From the NCBI RefSeq assembly GCF_000510265.1, contig NZ_CP006745.1, positions 1,199,654 to 1,263,653 on the forward strand: a stretch of DNA of 64,000 bases. Direction: 5' to 3'. This document shows, piece after piece, positions 23,185 through 34,897 of this stretch; positions within the stretch are counted from its first letter, which is position 1; each line of letters opens with the position of its first letter. The notes under the pieces are model-generated. The model searched no databases. It saw nothing but the letters and a program-made list of their open reading frames with translations, and was not told where the DNA came from. The stretch is from Candidatus Endolissoclinum faulkneri L5 (GTDB lineage: Bacteria > Pseudomonadota > Alphaproteobacteria > Thalassobaculales > Thalassobaculaceae). Position numbers and translations under genes: made by a program.

Positions 23185-24536
23185 TTTCAAGCATTTCTTA
23201 AAATATTGTTTTAATCAACTAATTAACATATTTTAAACATAAAGTTATTAAAATTCGATATACCGATTACAATAAGACCTATGATAACAAAGTACTTATA
23301 TTTTTATTATTCACTTTACTTCGGAAGAGTAACATAACTAATAACAGGTGCTAATTATTTCTGAAAAATATATTTACTAATTAGCAATGCGCTCATCAAT
23401 ATTTTTATACTTCATAGTAAACTTGATTACATCTTTAGACAATATGTAAAGAAATATATAAAGAGAAAAAGAAAAAGAGATACAATTATTTGTCCATTAT
23501 GAAAAAAAAGAGTAATCAATCATCATTATCATTATTTTATAACGCACTACAAGTCTTAATAAATAAAGCCTATCTTACATAGGTAAGACGTACTTTTCAA
23601 AGAAAAAGGTTAATCATTTTATTGATATTAGCCTTATCACAGATAGTTGTTTTTCAACAAATAGTGGCTATAAATGCATAAAAATTAATAAGATACTTTG
23701 TTCTCGGGAAAAATTTATGTAATTAGTCATTACAAGACTGTATTTCTTTGTTTGTCTACAAGTTATTCAGATAAAAATCATAAACAAACGATTACTGCAC
23801 ATCCTAGAAATAATTTCGAGTCATAATTACTCGCAATAGTTAATATTATCTAAGTCAAGTATAGGCGAAGTAAATGATAATAGCTTAATGATAAATAAGC
23901 AAAATATACTTACTTACCATACTAATAGTCGTTGAAATTTCCTAAATAAGTTCTTAATCCCATAAAAATTAGGTAATAATAATCCATCTTTATGATTTAA
24001 AATTTATCAACTCTTCCACTAAAGCGCAGGAAGATCATCAGGCACTAATAAACATTTCAATAAATATTGAATGCCTCCTTTAGACGATCAGTAAGTAATG
24101 CCCATTAAAATACTATGATTTGAAAATGGTGCATTTTATCATTAGCTACGAACATTTGGTAATTTAAATACAAAACAAATGCCCTATCAATTGTTACATA
24201 AAAACAGCATTAAGCAGCTAATAAATCACTACTTATCAATGATAATCTTAAGTAAAAGAACTACATGCTGCACAATATGACAAGTATTATTTTAATAATT
24301 AACCAATAAAAAATTATTGTAATATTTCGTTTTATTAAGTATATGAAATAGTTAAGTTTGATGTAGCAAATTATATGTGCTTTTGATGCAAATTATTAAT
24401 TTATTTATCTAATAAAGTTACAGAAAATGCAACTATCTAAGACAACTGACCATCTCAAGCGCGCACATAAGCTGTCTAAGTTATTTAAAGCATACTTAAT
24501 TTTATAGTATGGGATAGAAAATTCTACAAAAATCTA
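23185..24536. other. Spacer between miaA and cysNC
   Basis: This 1.35 kb spacer between convergent genes has no intact gene. On the - strand, 24010-24185 reads as a broken frame (L-N-Y-Q-M-F-V-A-N-D-K-M-H-H-F, then W-A-L-L-T-D-R-L-K-E-A-F) with stops and a frame change; it looks coding-like but I cannot assign a family. Confidence 0.4.
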
Positions 24537-26420
24537 CTATTTATCACTCTCAATAGAAAATTTCTCTTGAATATAGCTAAGCATTTTTTCAATAGACTGG
24601 TTTATAGATTGTTTACAGGTGTTGACCTCTAATTCTGGAGAAGCAGGTATCTCGTATGGCGAAGAAATACCAGTAAATTCAATAATTTCTCCCTTATTTG
24701 CCTTTTTATACAGTCCCTTGGGGTCACGCTTCTTGCAAGTATCTAGGCTGGCATTCACATAAATCTCGTGAAATAGAGTAGGAATGAGTGCTCTAGCACG
24801 AGCGCGATCGGAACGATATGGCGAAATAAATGAGGTTATCACCAAAACGCCTGCATTAGCAAATAAACTAGCTATTTCTCCGACACGACGAATATTTTCA
24901 TATCGATCTGCAGGAGAGTATCCGAGATCAGCCGATAAACCAGAACGAATATTATCACCATCGAGTACAAAAACTTGCCAACCCTTTCTAAACAATATAT
25001 TCTCTAATGCTAACGCTAAAGTCGATTTACCTGAACCAGATAATCCGGTCAGCCAAAGTATGCCCGATTTATGGCCGTTAGCTCTCCACCGATTATCTAT
25101 GGTTACATAACTCCCTACAGTAGAAATTTGTTGCAATGACTGAGAACTAGTTAAACCTAATTCTTGCAATTTATCTGTAAAAACTAATCCACCAGCCACA
25201 ATATCATAGCCATCAAATAATACAAAACGCCCCAAGCGTGGATTAAAAGTAAATTCATCTAAGGACAAAACAGCACGCGCGTGTAATACCACCTCGCCGA
25301 TCATGTTACGCTCAATTCGACTAGTTGAGTGCTCCGATAAATCAAATACATCGATTACCTTTTCAATTTTGTACACCTCCACGATGCGCTCAATAGTAGT
25401 TAACTTGAGCTTATAGCGCCGACCGAGTTCTAAAGGAGTATCGGCAAGCCAAAAGATACGCGCACGAAAAAAATAGGTTTGCAACGCAGGGTCAGTATTA
25501 TGGCTAGCTAAGAAACCGCGTTCAAGAAAAATATGATCTTCTAAGGTAATACCAACACATTGGCCAGACGAAGCTGCTAAAACTGGCAGGTTAGTTCCCC
25601 ATGCCTCTATGGAACGAATCTTAGTAATAGCGTTACTTGGAGCAAACATTAAAGTGTCGCCAACTTTTAACTTCCCACTCTCGATACGACCGACAATAAT
25701 GCGACGTTCATCAAAAGTATAGATATCCTGAATCGGTAACCGCAAAGGTAGCTCCATTGGCATTGGCTTGGGTAAGACAGTTTCAAGAGATGACATCAAC
25801 GTATGACCAGTAAACCAAGGCATATTTTGTGACTTATGTACAAGTCCATCACCATAAAGAGCTGATACTGGCAATATATCCGTTGGAATAATTCCCATTT
25901 TTTCAAGATGTTTGTTTACCTGTATTGTTATTTCATCAAAACGATTCTTTGAATAATTAACTAAATCCATTTTGTTGATTACTACCAGTACACTATCAAA
26001 ACCAAGCCAATGTAAGATGTACCCATGAACGCGTGTCTGATCTTGTACTCCTTCTTTAGCATCAACTAGTAATATAGCAGCATCAGCTGATGCTGCTCCA
26101 GAAATCATATTATTTATAAATTCCTTGTGCCCTGGTACATCAATAATAACGTATGATTTCGTAGCAGTTCTAATGAATACCTGTGTTGTTTGAATAGTAA
26201 TGCCCTGCTCTCGCTCAGCTCGCATCGCATCCAACGCAAATGCCCACTCCAATGGCATCCCGCGACGTTTGGATATAGCTTTCAATAATGCTATCTTGTC
26301 ATCATGCAGTTTGCCAGTATCCTGCATTATACGACCAATCATAGTAGATTTTCCGTGATCTACATGTCCAGCAATAACTAATTTAATCTGTTCTATATTG
26401 CTAATTGAAATAGTTGTCAT
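24537..26420 (-). CDS. cysNC: Bifunctional sulfate adenylyltransferase subunit 1 / adenylylsulfate kinase
   Basis: This fused protein makes APS from sulfate and ATP with CysD, using GTP hydrolysis, and then phosphorylates APS to PAPS. In the 627-residue product the N-terminal 430 residues form the GTPase: G-H-V-D-H-G-K-S-T (about 17-25), D-V-P-G-H (about 94-98) and N-K-M-D (near 149). The C-terminal part is APS kinase with P-loop G-L-S-G-S-G-K-S-T near 459-467. It starts 14 bases after cysD, forming a two-gene operon. No PAPS reductase or sulfite reductase gene is in the window, so whether PAPS feeds reduction or sulfation is open. Confidence 0.95.
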   Translation of the reverse strand: MTTISISNIEQIKLVIAGHVDHGKSTMIGRIMQDTGKLHDDKIALLKAISKRRGMPLEWAFALDAMRAEREQGITIQTTQVFIRTATKSYVIIDVPGHKEFINNMISGAASADAAILLVDAKEGVQDQTRVHGYILHWLGFDSVLVVINKMDLVNYSKNRFDEITIQVNKHLEKMGIIPTDILPVSALYGDGLVHKSQNMPWFTGHTLMSSLETVLPKPMPMELPLRLPIQDIYTFDERRIIVGRIESGKLKVGDTLMFAPSNAITKIRSIEAWGTNLPVLAASSGQCVGITLEDHIFLERGFLASHNTDPALQTYFFRARIFWLADTPLELGRRYKLKLTTIERIVEVYKIEKVIDVFDLSEHSTSRIERNMIGEVVLHARAVLSLDEFTFNPRLGRFVLFDGYDIVAGGLVFTDKLQELGLTSSQSLQQISTVGSYVTIDNRWRANGHKSGILWLTGLSGSGKSTLALALENILFRKGWQVFVLDGDNIRSGLSADLGYSPADRYENIRRVGEIASLFANAGVLVITSFISPYRSDRARARALIPTLFHEIYVNASLDTCKKRDPKGLYKKANKGEIIEFTGISSPYEIPASPELEVNTCKQSINQSIEKMLSYIQEKFSIESDK

Positions 26421-26434
26421 TGGAGTAAAAATTT

Positions 26435-27229
26435 TTACATGTATCCAACTGAACGCAACATTTCAAAAGCGTCTTCAGTTTCATGATCCATCATACGCCC
26501 AGTACGTTCCGCTACTTTAGTAGTCAATAACTCAGTAATAATTTTCTCCACTGTATCAGCTTTGCTGTTCACCGGTTTAGTAATATCCATATCGCCAAGC
26601 GAACGATAGCGTTTGCCGTCGCGAGCAAAATATAAAGGTACCAGCGGAATACTTTCCCGCTGTATGTATAACCATACATCCAGCTCTGTCCAGTGAAGTA
26701 GCGGATGAATACGAATATGAGTGCCGGGTAATAACTCAGTCCTAAAATGATCCCAAAACTCTGGAGGTTGATCGCGAAAATCCCACTCAGCATTTTCTCC
26801 TCGTGGACTAAAAACGCGCTCCTTTGCACGAGTAGATTCTTCATCACGTCTAATACCTACAACAACTGCTTGTAATTCTAATTCATCAATCAATCGCTTT
26901 AGCGCTTCAGTTTTACGTGAAGCAGAACGAACAGACGGTGGCAAAGCCGGGTCAATTTCCTCAATTGGCGGACATTCTCGACGAATAAAATCTAAATCCC
27001 ATTCTCTAGTATATTTCTTTTGAAATGAATACATCTCAGGAAATTTCTTTCCTGTATCGCAAAACAAAACAGGGCAAGGTACATGGCCAAAGAAAGCTTT
27101 TTTTGCTAACCAAAGCATTACGTTAGAGTCTTTACCTAGTGACCATAACATTACCAGGCGATTAAACTTATTGAACGCTTCACGCAAAATATAAATGCTA
27201 TGCGCCTCGATGCAATCGAGATGATCCAT
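26435..27229 (-). CDS. cysD: Sulfate adenylyltransferase subunit 2
   Basis: CysD is the PP-loop ATP pyrophosphatase subunit that adenylates sulfate, with CysN as its GTP-driven partner encoded just downstream. The 264-residue protein has the PP-loop S-L-G-K-D-S at residues 30-35, then F-C-D-T-G-K-K-F-P-E near 56-65, R-R-D-E-E-S near 127 and the C-terminal R-x-G-R-M-x-D-H-E motif. It is about 35 residues shorter than the E. coli protein at the N terminus, as in other short CysD forms. A hairpin lies 114 bases upstream (27343-27374). Confidence 0.94.
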   Translation of the reverse strand: MDHLDCIEAHSIYILREAFNKFNRLVMLWSLGKDSNVMLWLAKKAFFGHVPCPVLFCDTGKKFPEMYSFQKKYTREWDLDFIRRECPPIEEIDPALPPSVRSASRKTEALKRLIDELELQAVVVGIRRDEESTRAKERVFSPRGENAEWDFRDQPPEFWDHFRTELLPGTHIRIHPLLHWTELDVWLYIQRESIPLVPLYFARDGKRYRSLGDMDITKPVNSKADTVEKIITELLTTKVAERTGRMMDHETEDAFEMLRSVGYM

Positions 27230-28666
27230 AAAAGTAATTATTTCTAGTTGTCATTTGTTATTAATCAAAAGATAACACAATTATCGAATTGATTGATAAA
27301 GGAATATAAAGCCTATTTCAATAGTTAAAAATTAGTTGCATAATGCTATACTAAACTAGGGTTTAGTATAGCATCCCATACCTTTAATGACAAATACATT
27401 ACGATTAAAATAAAACAAATAACAATAACTTGTTAGCAAATTTCTTTTTATGCGAATTAGTTATATATCGACAAAAGTGAATGCGTTGTGTTTTCTATTA
27501 GATATCCCTTTCGGGCAATTTAAGTCTAACAAAAATTATTTTGATAAATAAATAACGCTAATTAGCTGAACTATTATAATTATTTAATAATTAATTAAGT
27601 AATTTGCTATAAAAAAATTTTTGCTTGCTCTGTTGGCATTAAGTAGAATATTTCTCATTTTCCGCATCATTATATTGCTGAAATTGTTAGTTAGTATAGC
27701 TGTCGAAGCAACCTAAATAATAATAGAATAAAATAAATTATATGTACTAGTTAACTTAGTTAGAGAATAGTGAAACTTATTTATAGATAGTTAATCTTTC
27801 AAAGATTATGTAATATTACACAGTAAAACAAGGATTTTTATTATAAAAATTTTCCTGGGCCAAATTATCAAATTTAATCTGATCTATTTTACATAGATGC
27901 AAAGGTTAAATAAAATAATCAAACTTATATTAATGATTATACTAAACAAACTAAAGATAACTTTTACTTCAAAATTAACCATTTTATTAATAGATTAAAT
28001 AGTTATACTAAAATATAACTTATTATAAATAATAGCTTCGTGATCTATGATTGAAACTGCAATGCTTGTATTTTAAGCAAGAGTTTCACTTATAATATTT
28101 ATATAAATAAAATAATTTATTTATTGCTTATACTTAATATAAAATATACTAAAGAATCGTTTCTAAAATAGTATTAATTATTATGCTTTAATTAATTATA
28201 TAATATTATCTTGTTATTATGTAATTACGCCTAAACAGCAATCTTTACACAATACCCCAGATGATTGAACATATTAGATTAACTTTATATTAGAAATGGT
28301 TGCATAAAATTTTAAATACTACAAATTGCTTGCAACAAAGAAGTCGCCTCTCTAATTTAGAGGTAAGATTAAAATCGAAACAAAACATAAAACAATATTC
28401 TAAAGAGTAGAATAATCGTTATTATTCCGTAAATAACTGCTAGAAAAATTTTATTACTTGCTGATCCTTGACAGTTAGAGAAATCACATACTTTACAAAA
28501 GTAGTAGATAAAAGCACTATAGCTATCTAATAGTCTAAGCTAGATTTCCTTAATCTACAATTAAAAGATACATTTACATAACTATCGCAGTACATTACAA
28601 GTTTCAAAATAAAAAAATAAACCACATTAAAATACGAAATTAATTCCCAATAGTATTGTTCTATCT
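27230..28666. other. Spacer upstream of cysD
   Basis: This 1.4 kb very AT-rich stretch holds a 14-bp-arm hairpin at 27343-27374 and the presumed cysD promoter. I see no gene or RNA in the rest. Confidence 0.5.
27343..27374. repeat. Hairpin upstream of cysD
   Basis: Perfect 14-base arms (27343-27356, 27361-27374) flank T-A-G-G. It lies between rpe and cysD, both on the - strand, so it could terminate the rpe transcript or act in the cysD leader. Confidence 0.6.
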
Positions 28667-29332
28667 TCAATTTACAGTACGCATCGCAGCGATATTAGAT
28701 GCATAAGAATCTCTGCCACCTTTAAAGGTAGCGGTTCCAGCAACCAGCACATCAGCTCCAGCGGCTACAACGCGTCTTGATATATCAGCTGTAACTCCCC
28801 CATCAACTTCCAAGTGAATAGGATAGTTAGTAGCGTCAATCCGTTGACGTACCGCAGTAATCTTTTTGAGCTGAGAAAGAATAAAATTTTGACCACCAAA
28901 GCCAGGTTTAACTGTCATCACTACAATCAAATCTACAATATCTAGCAAGTTATTTAACGTTTTCAATGAAGTATCTAAGCTTAATGCTATTCCAGCCTTA
29001 ACTCCGAAAGAACGAATAAGCTGTAAAGTATGATGAATATGAGTGCAAGCTTCTGGATGCACAGTTATAATATCTGCGCCAGCTTCAACAAAGCCTTGAA
29101 GATATGCTTCTACTGGTGAAATCATTAAATGCACATCAAAAGTTTTGGAGGTATAAGGGCGTATCGCTCTAACAATTCCTGGGCCCATCGATATGTTTGG
29201 AACTAAATGCCCGTCCATTACATCCACATGGATCCAATCGGCACCGGCAGCATCAACGACACTAATCTCCTCGCCAAGCTTAGCGAAATCAGCGGCAAGA
29301 ATGGAAGCAGCGATCAGCGGAGCATTAGCCAT
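28667..29332 (-). CDS. rpe: Ribulose-phosphate 3-epimerase
   Basis: Rpe interconverts ribulose-5-phosphate and xylulose-5-phosphate in the pentose phosphate pathway, supplying transketolase (also in this window). I choose the ATG at 29332, giving 221 residues beginning M-A-N-A-P-L-I-A-A-S-I-L, which matches the family; the frame is open 13 codons further to 29371. TIM-barrel motifs are complete: W-I-H-V-D-V-M-D-G with metal-binding His and Asp, V-H-L-M near 66, P-G-F-G-G-Q near 142 and V-D-G-G-V near 175. The gene stands alone. Confidence 0.96.
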   Translation of the reverse strand: MANAPLIAASILAADFAKLGEEISVVDAAGADWIHVDVMDGHLVPNISMGPGIVRAIRPYTSKTFDVHLMISPVEAYLQGFVEAGADIITVHPEACTHIHHTLQLIRSFGVKAGIALSLDTSLKTLNNLLDIVDLIVVMTVKPGFGGQNFILSQLKKITAVRQRIDATNYPIHLEVDGGVTADISRRVVAAGADVLVAGTATFKGGRDSYASNIAAMRTVN

Positions 29333-30369
29333 GATGCATGAGTAGCAGGTTGCACTATTATTATCAAGCAATTGAGATAGCTTATTAGCTTAGTCTAACA
29401 TAGTAAAGCAACCTAATAAGGAATGCTAGTATGCATAAAATGCTAAAACAATAATTTTACAAATTACGAGAGTTGGTCTGTTATATATAATGATTTTTTG
29501 TTAAAAAACAAAAAGCACAATAAGGTATAATACATCAAATGTATACTGTTGAAAACAAAACATTTTAAATGGTTACAATTTAAAATTGGTTAATTTAATT
29601 TTATGATAAAGTTGTAATCATCATGAAAACAATTTCCTCACGCATTTGTTAACTTGAGATATAATCAATGAAGTATGAAGAGATTTTTTTGTCACTCCTT
29701 CTAAATTATGCAAGAATAACTAATTAATTTATTTTACAGAGATATTGCGTTTGGTTCTTTAACCGATGAGATAGTGTATTGACCCACAACATCGTCCTCA
29801 ATGGGAATTAAAAAATAATAAATAGGTAATATTGTTAAACATTATTGATTACTACACCAATTATATTAAACTATCAAAAGTAAGACTTGATGGAAATAAT
29901 TTATAAAATTAGCAAATATTTATTCCTCAATTATATCTATAAGTTAAATAATTAGTCTTTAAGAATGTATTGTCATGTTTTTGTTATACTGAAATTAAGT
30001 TAAATAAAAGTATTTACACTAGCTGTTTGTTCAATGCAACCATTAAAAATGATAATCTTTGTGGAAAAGTTTTTTTAATACATATTTAAGACATAGGGTT
30101 GATTTAAGTGATTAATAAATTTCTTCTATAACTTGATTAAAAATTCATAATCAGACACGGTGGTCATTTTCTGCTTCTTCACAAAATTACCCTTCACTTG
30201 ATTGCTTGACTAGCTTATTGATAGACAACATAACACTCTCAAGGCTATCTTTAATATCATTCGATGATTATAAAATGAAATAAATAAAAAATGTTACTTA
30301 ATGCTATGAATTATACTATATTGCACAATTCATCCGTAAATTATTTTTGATACATAATAGTAAAATGAA

Positions 30370-30396
30370 CTGTAATCCTAATTTCTAGGATTACAG
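30370..30396. repeat. Hairpin in gene-free region
   Basis: Perfect 11-base arms (30370-30380, 30386-30396) surround a 5-base loop. It sits 36 bases before the intrinsic terminator at 30433. Confidence 0.6.
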
Positions 30397-30432
30397 ACTA
30401 GACAGTCATTTACAGGTGATATTTTAAAGTAT

Positions 30433-30460
30433 ATGAGCCTAAAAACGGCTCATCTTTTTT
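30433..30460 (+). terminator. Orphan rho-independent terminator
   Basis: A 7-base GC-containing stem (ATGAGCC 30433-30439, GGCTCAT 30447-30453), a 7-base loop and a run of six T (30455-30460) form a canonical + strand terminator. No gene lies upstream on this strand for about 7 kb (miaA ends at 23184), so it implies a small RNA or a lost gene. Confidence 0.65.
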
Positions 30461-32660
30461 GAGTATATTACTTTGTAATATTTTTAGATTATCTAAAAAT
30501 CACTATCAAGCATAAATTTGTACGACCAAAGCTTTACGATTGCAGATTCAAACTGCTTGAGTTTTACCTCGAGCGAAAAGTCTTGTGGATTAAAATTAAA
30601 CCATATATTAATATGATGATTATATCAGTGATATAATCTAATAAAATAGCTAACATTCAAATGCTAGCTTAATTTATAACTTGAACGGCCATGCATATAG
30701 CACAATACACTTTATAACTTGAAAAACTATCTCTAATGATCTGGTAATATATTAACTGCTACTTAATTGAATATTAAATTATCAAAATTAATTTTTAAAT
30801 AGTCAAAAAACCATTAACTTGCTCTTTAGAAGAGTTACAAATTTATATACCTAAATCATAAAAAATCGATTTGTAATCGATCAAGAAGCTTTAATGTATT
30901 GAAGCACAAATATGCAATGACGCATATAGAAATTGATCATCAACTTGTCAGATTTTATTCCTTTGTTTTCACGACAAAGTATAATCCGACAAGATCTATC
31001 TTTAAGAAGAAGATTGTATTTGCTGAAATTAGTTATAATAAATAAATTTACTAAAAATGAATAATCTAGTTATATTTAACAAGCATATATTAGTATTAAG
31101 CTTTATTGTTAGTAACTAATATGAATAGGTAGTGCTGCGAAGAAACGCATGCTATTAAGCAAAATAACCTTATCTCATAAAATTAAATCTATCCATTATT
31201 TCATCAAATTTAATATGGCCTTGTATGATTACAGAAAAATTGATACTATTCTACTTTGAAAGTATATTAAATTACATTAGGGTAGTTAATATATTAACAA
31301 TAGTTAATTTTTATCAACAATACCTAAACCATTGGGGCAATTCCGTATATGAGTATAAATATAAAGCTACAAAAGTTAGCAGTAGAAAGAATTAATAAAA
31401 TATTAAATTTATGTAATTGTTAAAAGCCAAGCAGCTAGTATATCTTTCAGCATAAAATACAAACATTCGTTTATATTTAAAATCACTTATAGATAATTTA
31501 GGCCTTGCATCTATTCATTAGATAAAAGATACAATAATTATGGGATGCTAGCATAAATTGATAACCTTGTTAATATTAAGCCTAAAGAGCAGAGTAAATC
31601 CCGAGATTTTTGATTTTAAACTCAAATGCAAGCCTAATTGCTAAATACTCAATGTGATTAAAAATCACTTAAACTAAAAATTAATTTTAAATATTATAAC
31701 AAACATAATTTTTATGTACTGTAACTTAATTAATGCACAATGCAAATACAATTTTTTTAACTATTATTTAATAATAATTACAGTAGAGGAAATATATTTT
31801 CCTAATACTAGATTAAAAACAAAGATTATAAAAGTAATTAAATACCTGAAATATTTTTCAAGCACTTAATGATATCAACGTTTATAAAAGAAGAACAAAT
31901 ATGCTTAATAGTTACAATAAAGCATATTTTTCTAATAAATTAATATACTCGGCACTATCAAAATTAGAGTTCTATTAAAGCAGAATTCTTTACTTAACTA
32001 TGAAATTATAAATACTTATCTTAATAAGTAAAATCAAAAAAGCATTTAAAGACTATTAGTGTCATTGCAAATAATAAAATATTTCTTGTTATCAATTTCC
32101 TTACTTTAATTATAGATTACAAATCTAAAGATTATTCAACCCAAGAGAATATTATCCAATATATTTTTATGAAGAAATTACTTATTATAAAAATAAAATA
32201 CCAGATAAAAATAATATTAAAAATTAAAGCCTAGGTTCAGAGTGGACCAAAAGTAAATAAAACAATATACACAATAAAATATCAATAAATTTTTCATTAC
32301 CTTTTACAAAACATAGTATTTTTTTTAAGTTGAAACAATTAAAAAATAATAAAATTGCCAATCAATGCACCAACAGATTCCAACAAAAGCTTTTATATTA
32401 CCAAATACCAAATTTGCTTATCGCTAAAGCAAACTATTGCGATAAAACATTTACGCTTTAATGGCTGATAAAAATAACATTAAAGTGGATATACTAATTG
32501 CTCTCGAAATATTAACAAAAAGCTAATCTCAATAGGAACTTTTTATGGACACTATTATCCTTCAGTACTTCAAGTTTGCATTAAGCAAAATATCATATTC
32601 TTCTAGAGCTTATTTATTTACTCAGTAAATAAATAACTTTCCTTATCAATTTTAATATAG

Positions 32661-33410
32661 CTAACCACCAGAAGAATGAACAAGCCTGCGTACTACTTCT
32701 GTAGCCTCTTCCAGCTTTACCTGGTCAGTACCAGATAGAACTAGGCTGGTGCTTAAAATACCAGCTTCTTCCAGATGAGGATAGCTACCGATCTCGATAT
32801 CCGGGAATGTTGCCTGTATCTTCGCTAGATCATTAGCAATAACACCTTCACCAATCATACATGAAACTGTACGTGAATGTACCACAGCACCAACATTCAG
32901 CACTAGCTTTAACCCATCAAACATGGCCCGCAAAATATCTGGCATACCGGGCATAACATGCACATTCTTTACTATAAAACCTGGCGCTACAGAGACTGGA
33001 TTCTTGATTAGCGTTGCACCGACTGGTAACTCAGCCATTTTTTGGCGAGCAACGTTGAATTCAACTCCATTACTAGCATAGTAAGAAGAAAGTAATCGCA
33101 TTACTTCAATATTTTGCTTTATCGGTATACCAAAAGCCTTAGCAATACTCGCAGTAGTAATATCATCATGAGTGCTGCCAATACCACCTGAGGTAAAAAC
33201 ATAAGTATAGCGATTAGCAAGAGCAGTAACAGCTTCAATTATTGCAGATTCTTCATCCCTTACCAATCTAACCTCAAATAAACGAATACCTAACTTCATT
33301 AAAGCTTTAGCGATATACTCAACATTTTCATCTTTAGTATGTCCAGAAAGAATTTCATTACCTATAACCAACATAGCGGCTGTAATAGTCTCTGGCATTG
33401 TATCAATCAT
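32661..33410 (-). CDS. CinA-like molybdopterin-binding domain protein
   Basis: The 249-residue protein is the MoaB/MogA-like (CinA N-terminal) domain found alone in many alphaproteobacteria; in longer CinA proteins it has ADP-ribose or NMN-related pyrophosphatase activity. Visible motifs are V-I-G-N-E-I-L-S-G-H-T-x-D near residues 16-28, T-S-G-G-I-G-S-T-H-D-D near 74-84, and P-G-x-P near 153. The C-terminal NMN deamidase domain of CinA is absent, which is usual in this lineage. It is divergent from sfsA-map, a common neighbourhood. The exact substrate is not known. The start M-I-D-T-M-P could also be four codons later. Confidence 0.88.
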   Translation of the reverse strand: MIDTMPETITAAMLVIGNEILSGHTKDENVEYIAKALMKLGIRLFEVRLVRDEESAIIEAVTALANRYTYVFTSGGIGSTHDDITTASIAKAFGIPIKQNIEVMRLLSSYYASNGVEFNVARQKMAELPVGATLIKNPVSVAPGFIVKNVHVMPGMPDILRAMFDGLKLVLNVGAVVHSRTVSCMIGEGVIANDLAKIQATFPDIEIGSYPHLEEAGILSTSLVLSGTDQVKLEEATEVVRRLVHSSGG

Positions 33411-34111
33411 TTATTACTCTAAATTCTATACTCAAAAATATTATATTGTGGTTATAGCAAATAATTATGACTTTATCAAACTTATCTTTTCAGATAAATT
33501 TGGCAAAATCAACTATAGTTTGACATCAGATTATCGCTGTAAAAAAAATAACTGTTTAAAAAACTTATTACTTAATAAATTCCATGAATCATTCAGTTAA
33601 TTATATAGTAATTATTGTTATCATCAAATAGATTAACTGTTATCTACTGCGATAATAATCACTAATTACAGCTTAGTTAAAAAGTAACTGATGCTACTTT
33701 AAACACTATCTTAATTTTTTTTCTTATTGTATTCATAAGATAAAATTATAGTAAAAATGTTAGAAACATTGCATAGTTGTTGACTAGTAAATTCTAACAG
33801 CAAAAGCATAACGATATTATCGTACTTAATATAATAGCAATAGTTAAATTTTATATAAAAATTAACTAAATATTATTGACAGCGCTCCTATATAAATTGC
33901 TATTTTTTTGTTTCCTAAGTGGATTATATAATTGAAAAAGAAATACTAAAATGAAAGTATGGACTATCTGCCCTGTAACGATCATGATGAGCAATACCAA
34001 AGTTATGCTTGAAATTATCCTTTAGTTTGTTTATTGATATTGGAATTTATTTAATAATGAATACTGATACAACTGAGCAAAATTAATTTTTACTTTGACT
34101 GTCACTCTGCC
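33411..34111. other. Spacer between divergent cinA-like and sfsA genes
   Basis: This 700-base spacer must contain the promoters of both neighbours. A TTGACA at 33876-33881 is a candidate -35 box for sfsA, but no good -10 follows at 17 bases. A - strand frame of about 43 codons (about 33910-34045, with F-G-I-A-H-H-D-R-Y) has no stop but is not recognised. Confidence 0.45.
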
Positions 34112-34825
34112 GTGAAATTACCAGATCATCTGCAAGAAGGATGCTTAATTAAGCGCTACAATCGCTTTCTCGTTGATGTAGATCTAGGTAATAATAGGAT
34201 GGTTAGTGCTTATTGTCCTAACACTGGTGCTATGACTGGACTAAGCATTCCTGGAATGAGAGTTTGGCTCTCTCGCTCACACAATTTTAAGAATAAACTG
34301 GCATACATACTCGAACTTGTAGAGATTAATAGTAGTATAGTAGGCATTCATACTGGCAGGGCTAACACTATCGTGGAGGAGGCGATTACAGATGGGTTAA
34401 TTCCGGAAATAGTAGGTTATAAAACTATACGACGGGAAGTAAAATATGAGTTGCATAGCCGCATCGATATATTGTTGGAAACACCTTTTCAGCCACCGTG
34501 CTATGTGGAAGTGAAAAATGTTCATTTGATTCGCTCTACTGGCCCAAGTCCTGGTTATTATGAATTTCCTGACAGTGTAACTTCTCGTGGCGTCAAACAT
34601 CTTGACAATCTAACAGCAATGGCTGCTGCTGGTAATCGCAGCATGATAATCTTCTGTATTCAGCGATCTGATAGTAACTGCATGACAATAGCGCGCGATA
34701 TCGATCCTAAATTTGGATTAGCCTTCGATCGCGCCCGTGCCGCAGGGGTAGAAGCGATTGCGTGGGATTGTAAAGTTAATCTAACGGAGATTGTATTAAA
34801 ACGTTCTGTACCTATCGTGGCATAA
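34112..34825 (+). CDS. sfsA: Sugar fermentation stimulation protein homologue
   Basis: SfsA is a conserved nuclease-fold, DNA-binding protein of unclear function. The 237-residue product starts at a GTG (34112) and shows the family's pattern: L-I-K-R-Y-N-R-F-L-V-D-V near residues 11-22, Y-C-P-N-T-G-A-M-T-G near 37-46, and the nuclease-like I-D-I-L-L-E with Y-V-E-V-K-N-V near 115-135. It is followed after 72 bases by map, a frequent pairing in alphaproteobacteria. Length is normal. Confidence 0.94.
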   Translation: MKLPDHLQEGCLIKRYNRFLVDVDLGNNRMVSAYCPNTGAMTGLSIPGMRVWLSRSHNFKNKLAYILELVEINSSIVGIHTGRANTIVEEAITDGLIPEIVGYKTIRREVKYELHSRIDILLETPFQPPCYVEVKNVHLIRSTGPSPGYYEFPDSVTSRGVKHLDNLTAMAAAGNRSMIIFCIQRSDSNCMTIARDIDPKFGLAFDRARAAGVEAIAWDCKVNLTEIVLKRSVPIVA

Positions 34826-34897
34826 TAATTTATGAATTGCCCTTTTAGCAAAAAATAAGATACGACTATAATACTTTAAATTAACAAGGATTTTTTA

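Larger units (their letters stand above)
29372..32660. other. Longest gene-free stretch of the window
   Basis: About 3.3 kb without a supported gene lie between rpe and the cinA-like gene. Two hairpins stand in the middle (30370-30396, 30433-30460), the second a textbook terminator with no gene before it. On the - strand, about 42 codons ending near 30489 (with F-S-L-E-V-K-L-K-Q-F-E-S) read open and may be a gene relic. The rest is AT-rich without visible structure. Confidence 0.5.

Noticed and set aside
30520-30610. tRNA-like T arm (GCAG-TTTGAAT-CTGC on the - strand)
   Set aside because: No acceptor stem or anticodon arm can be built around it.
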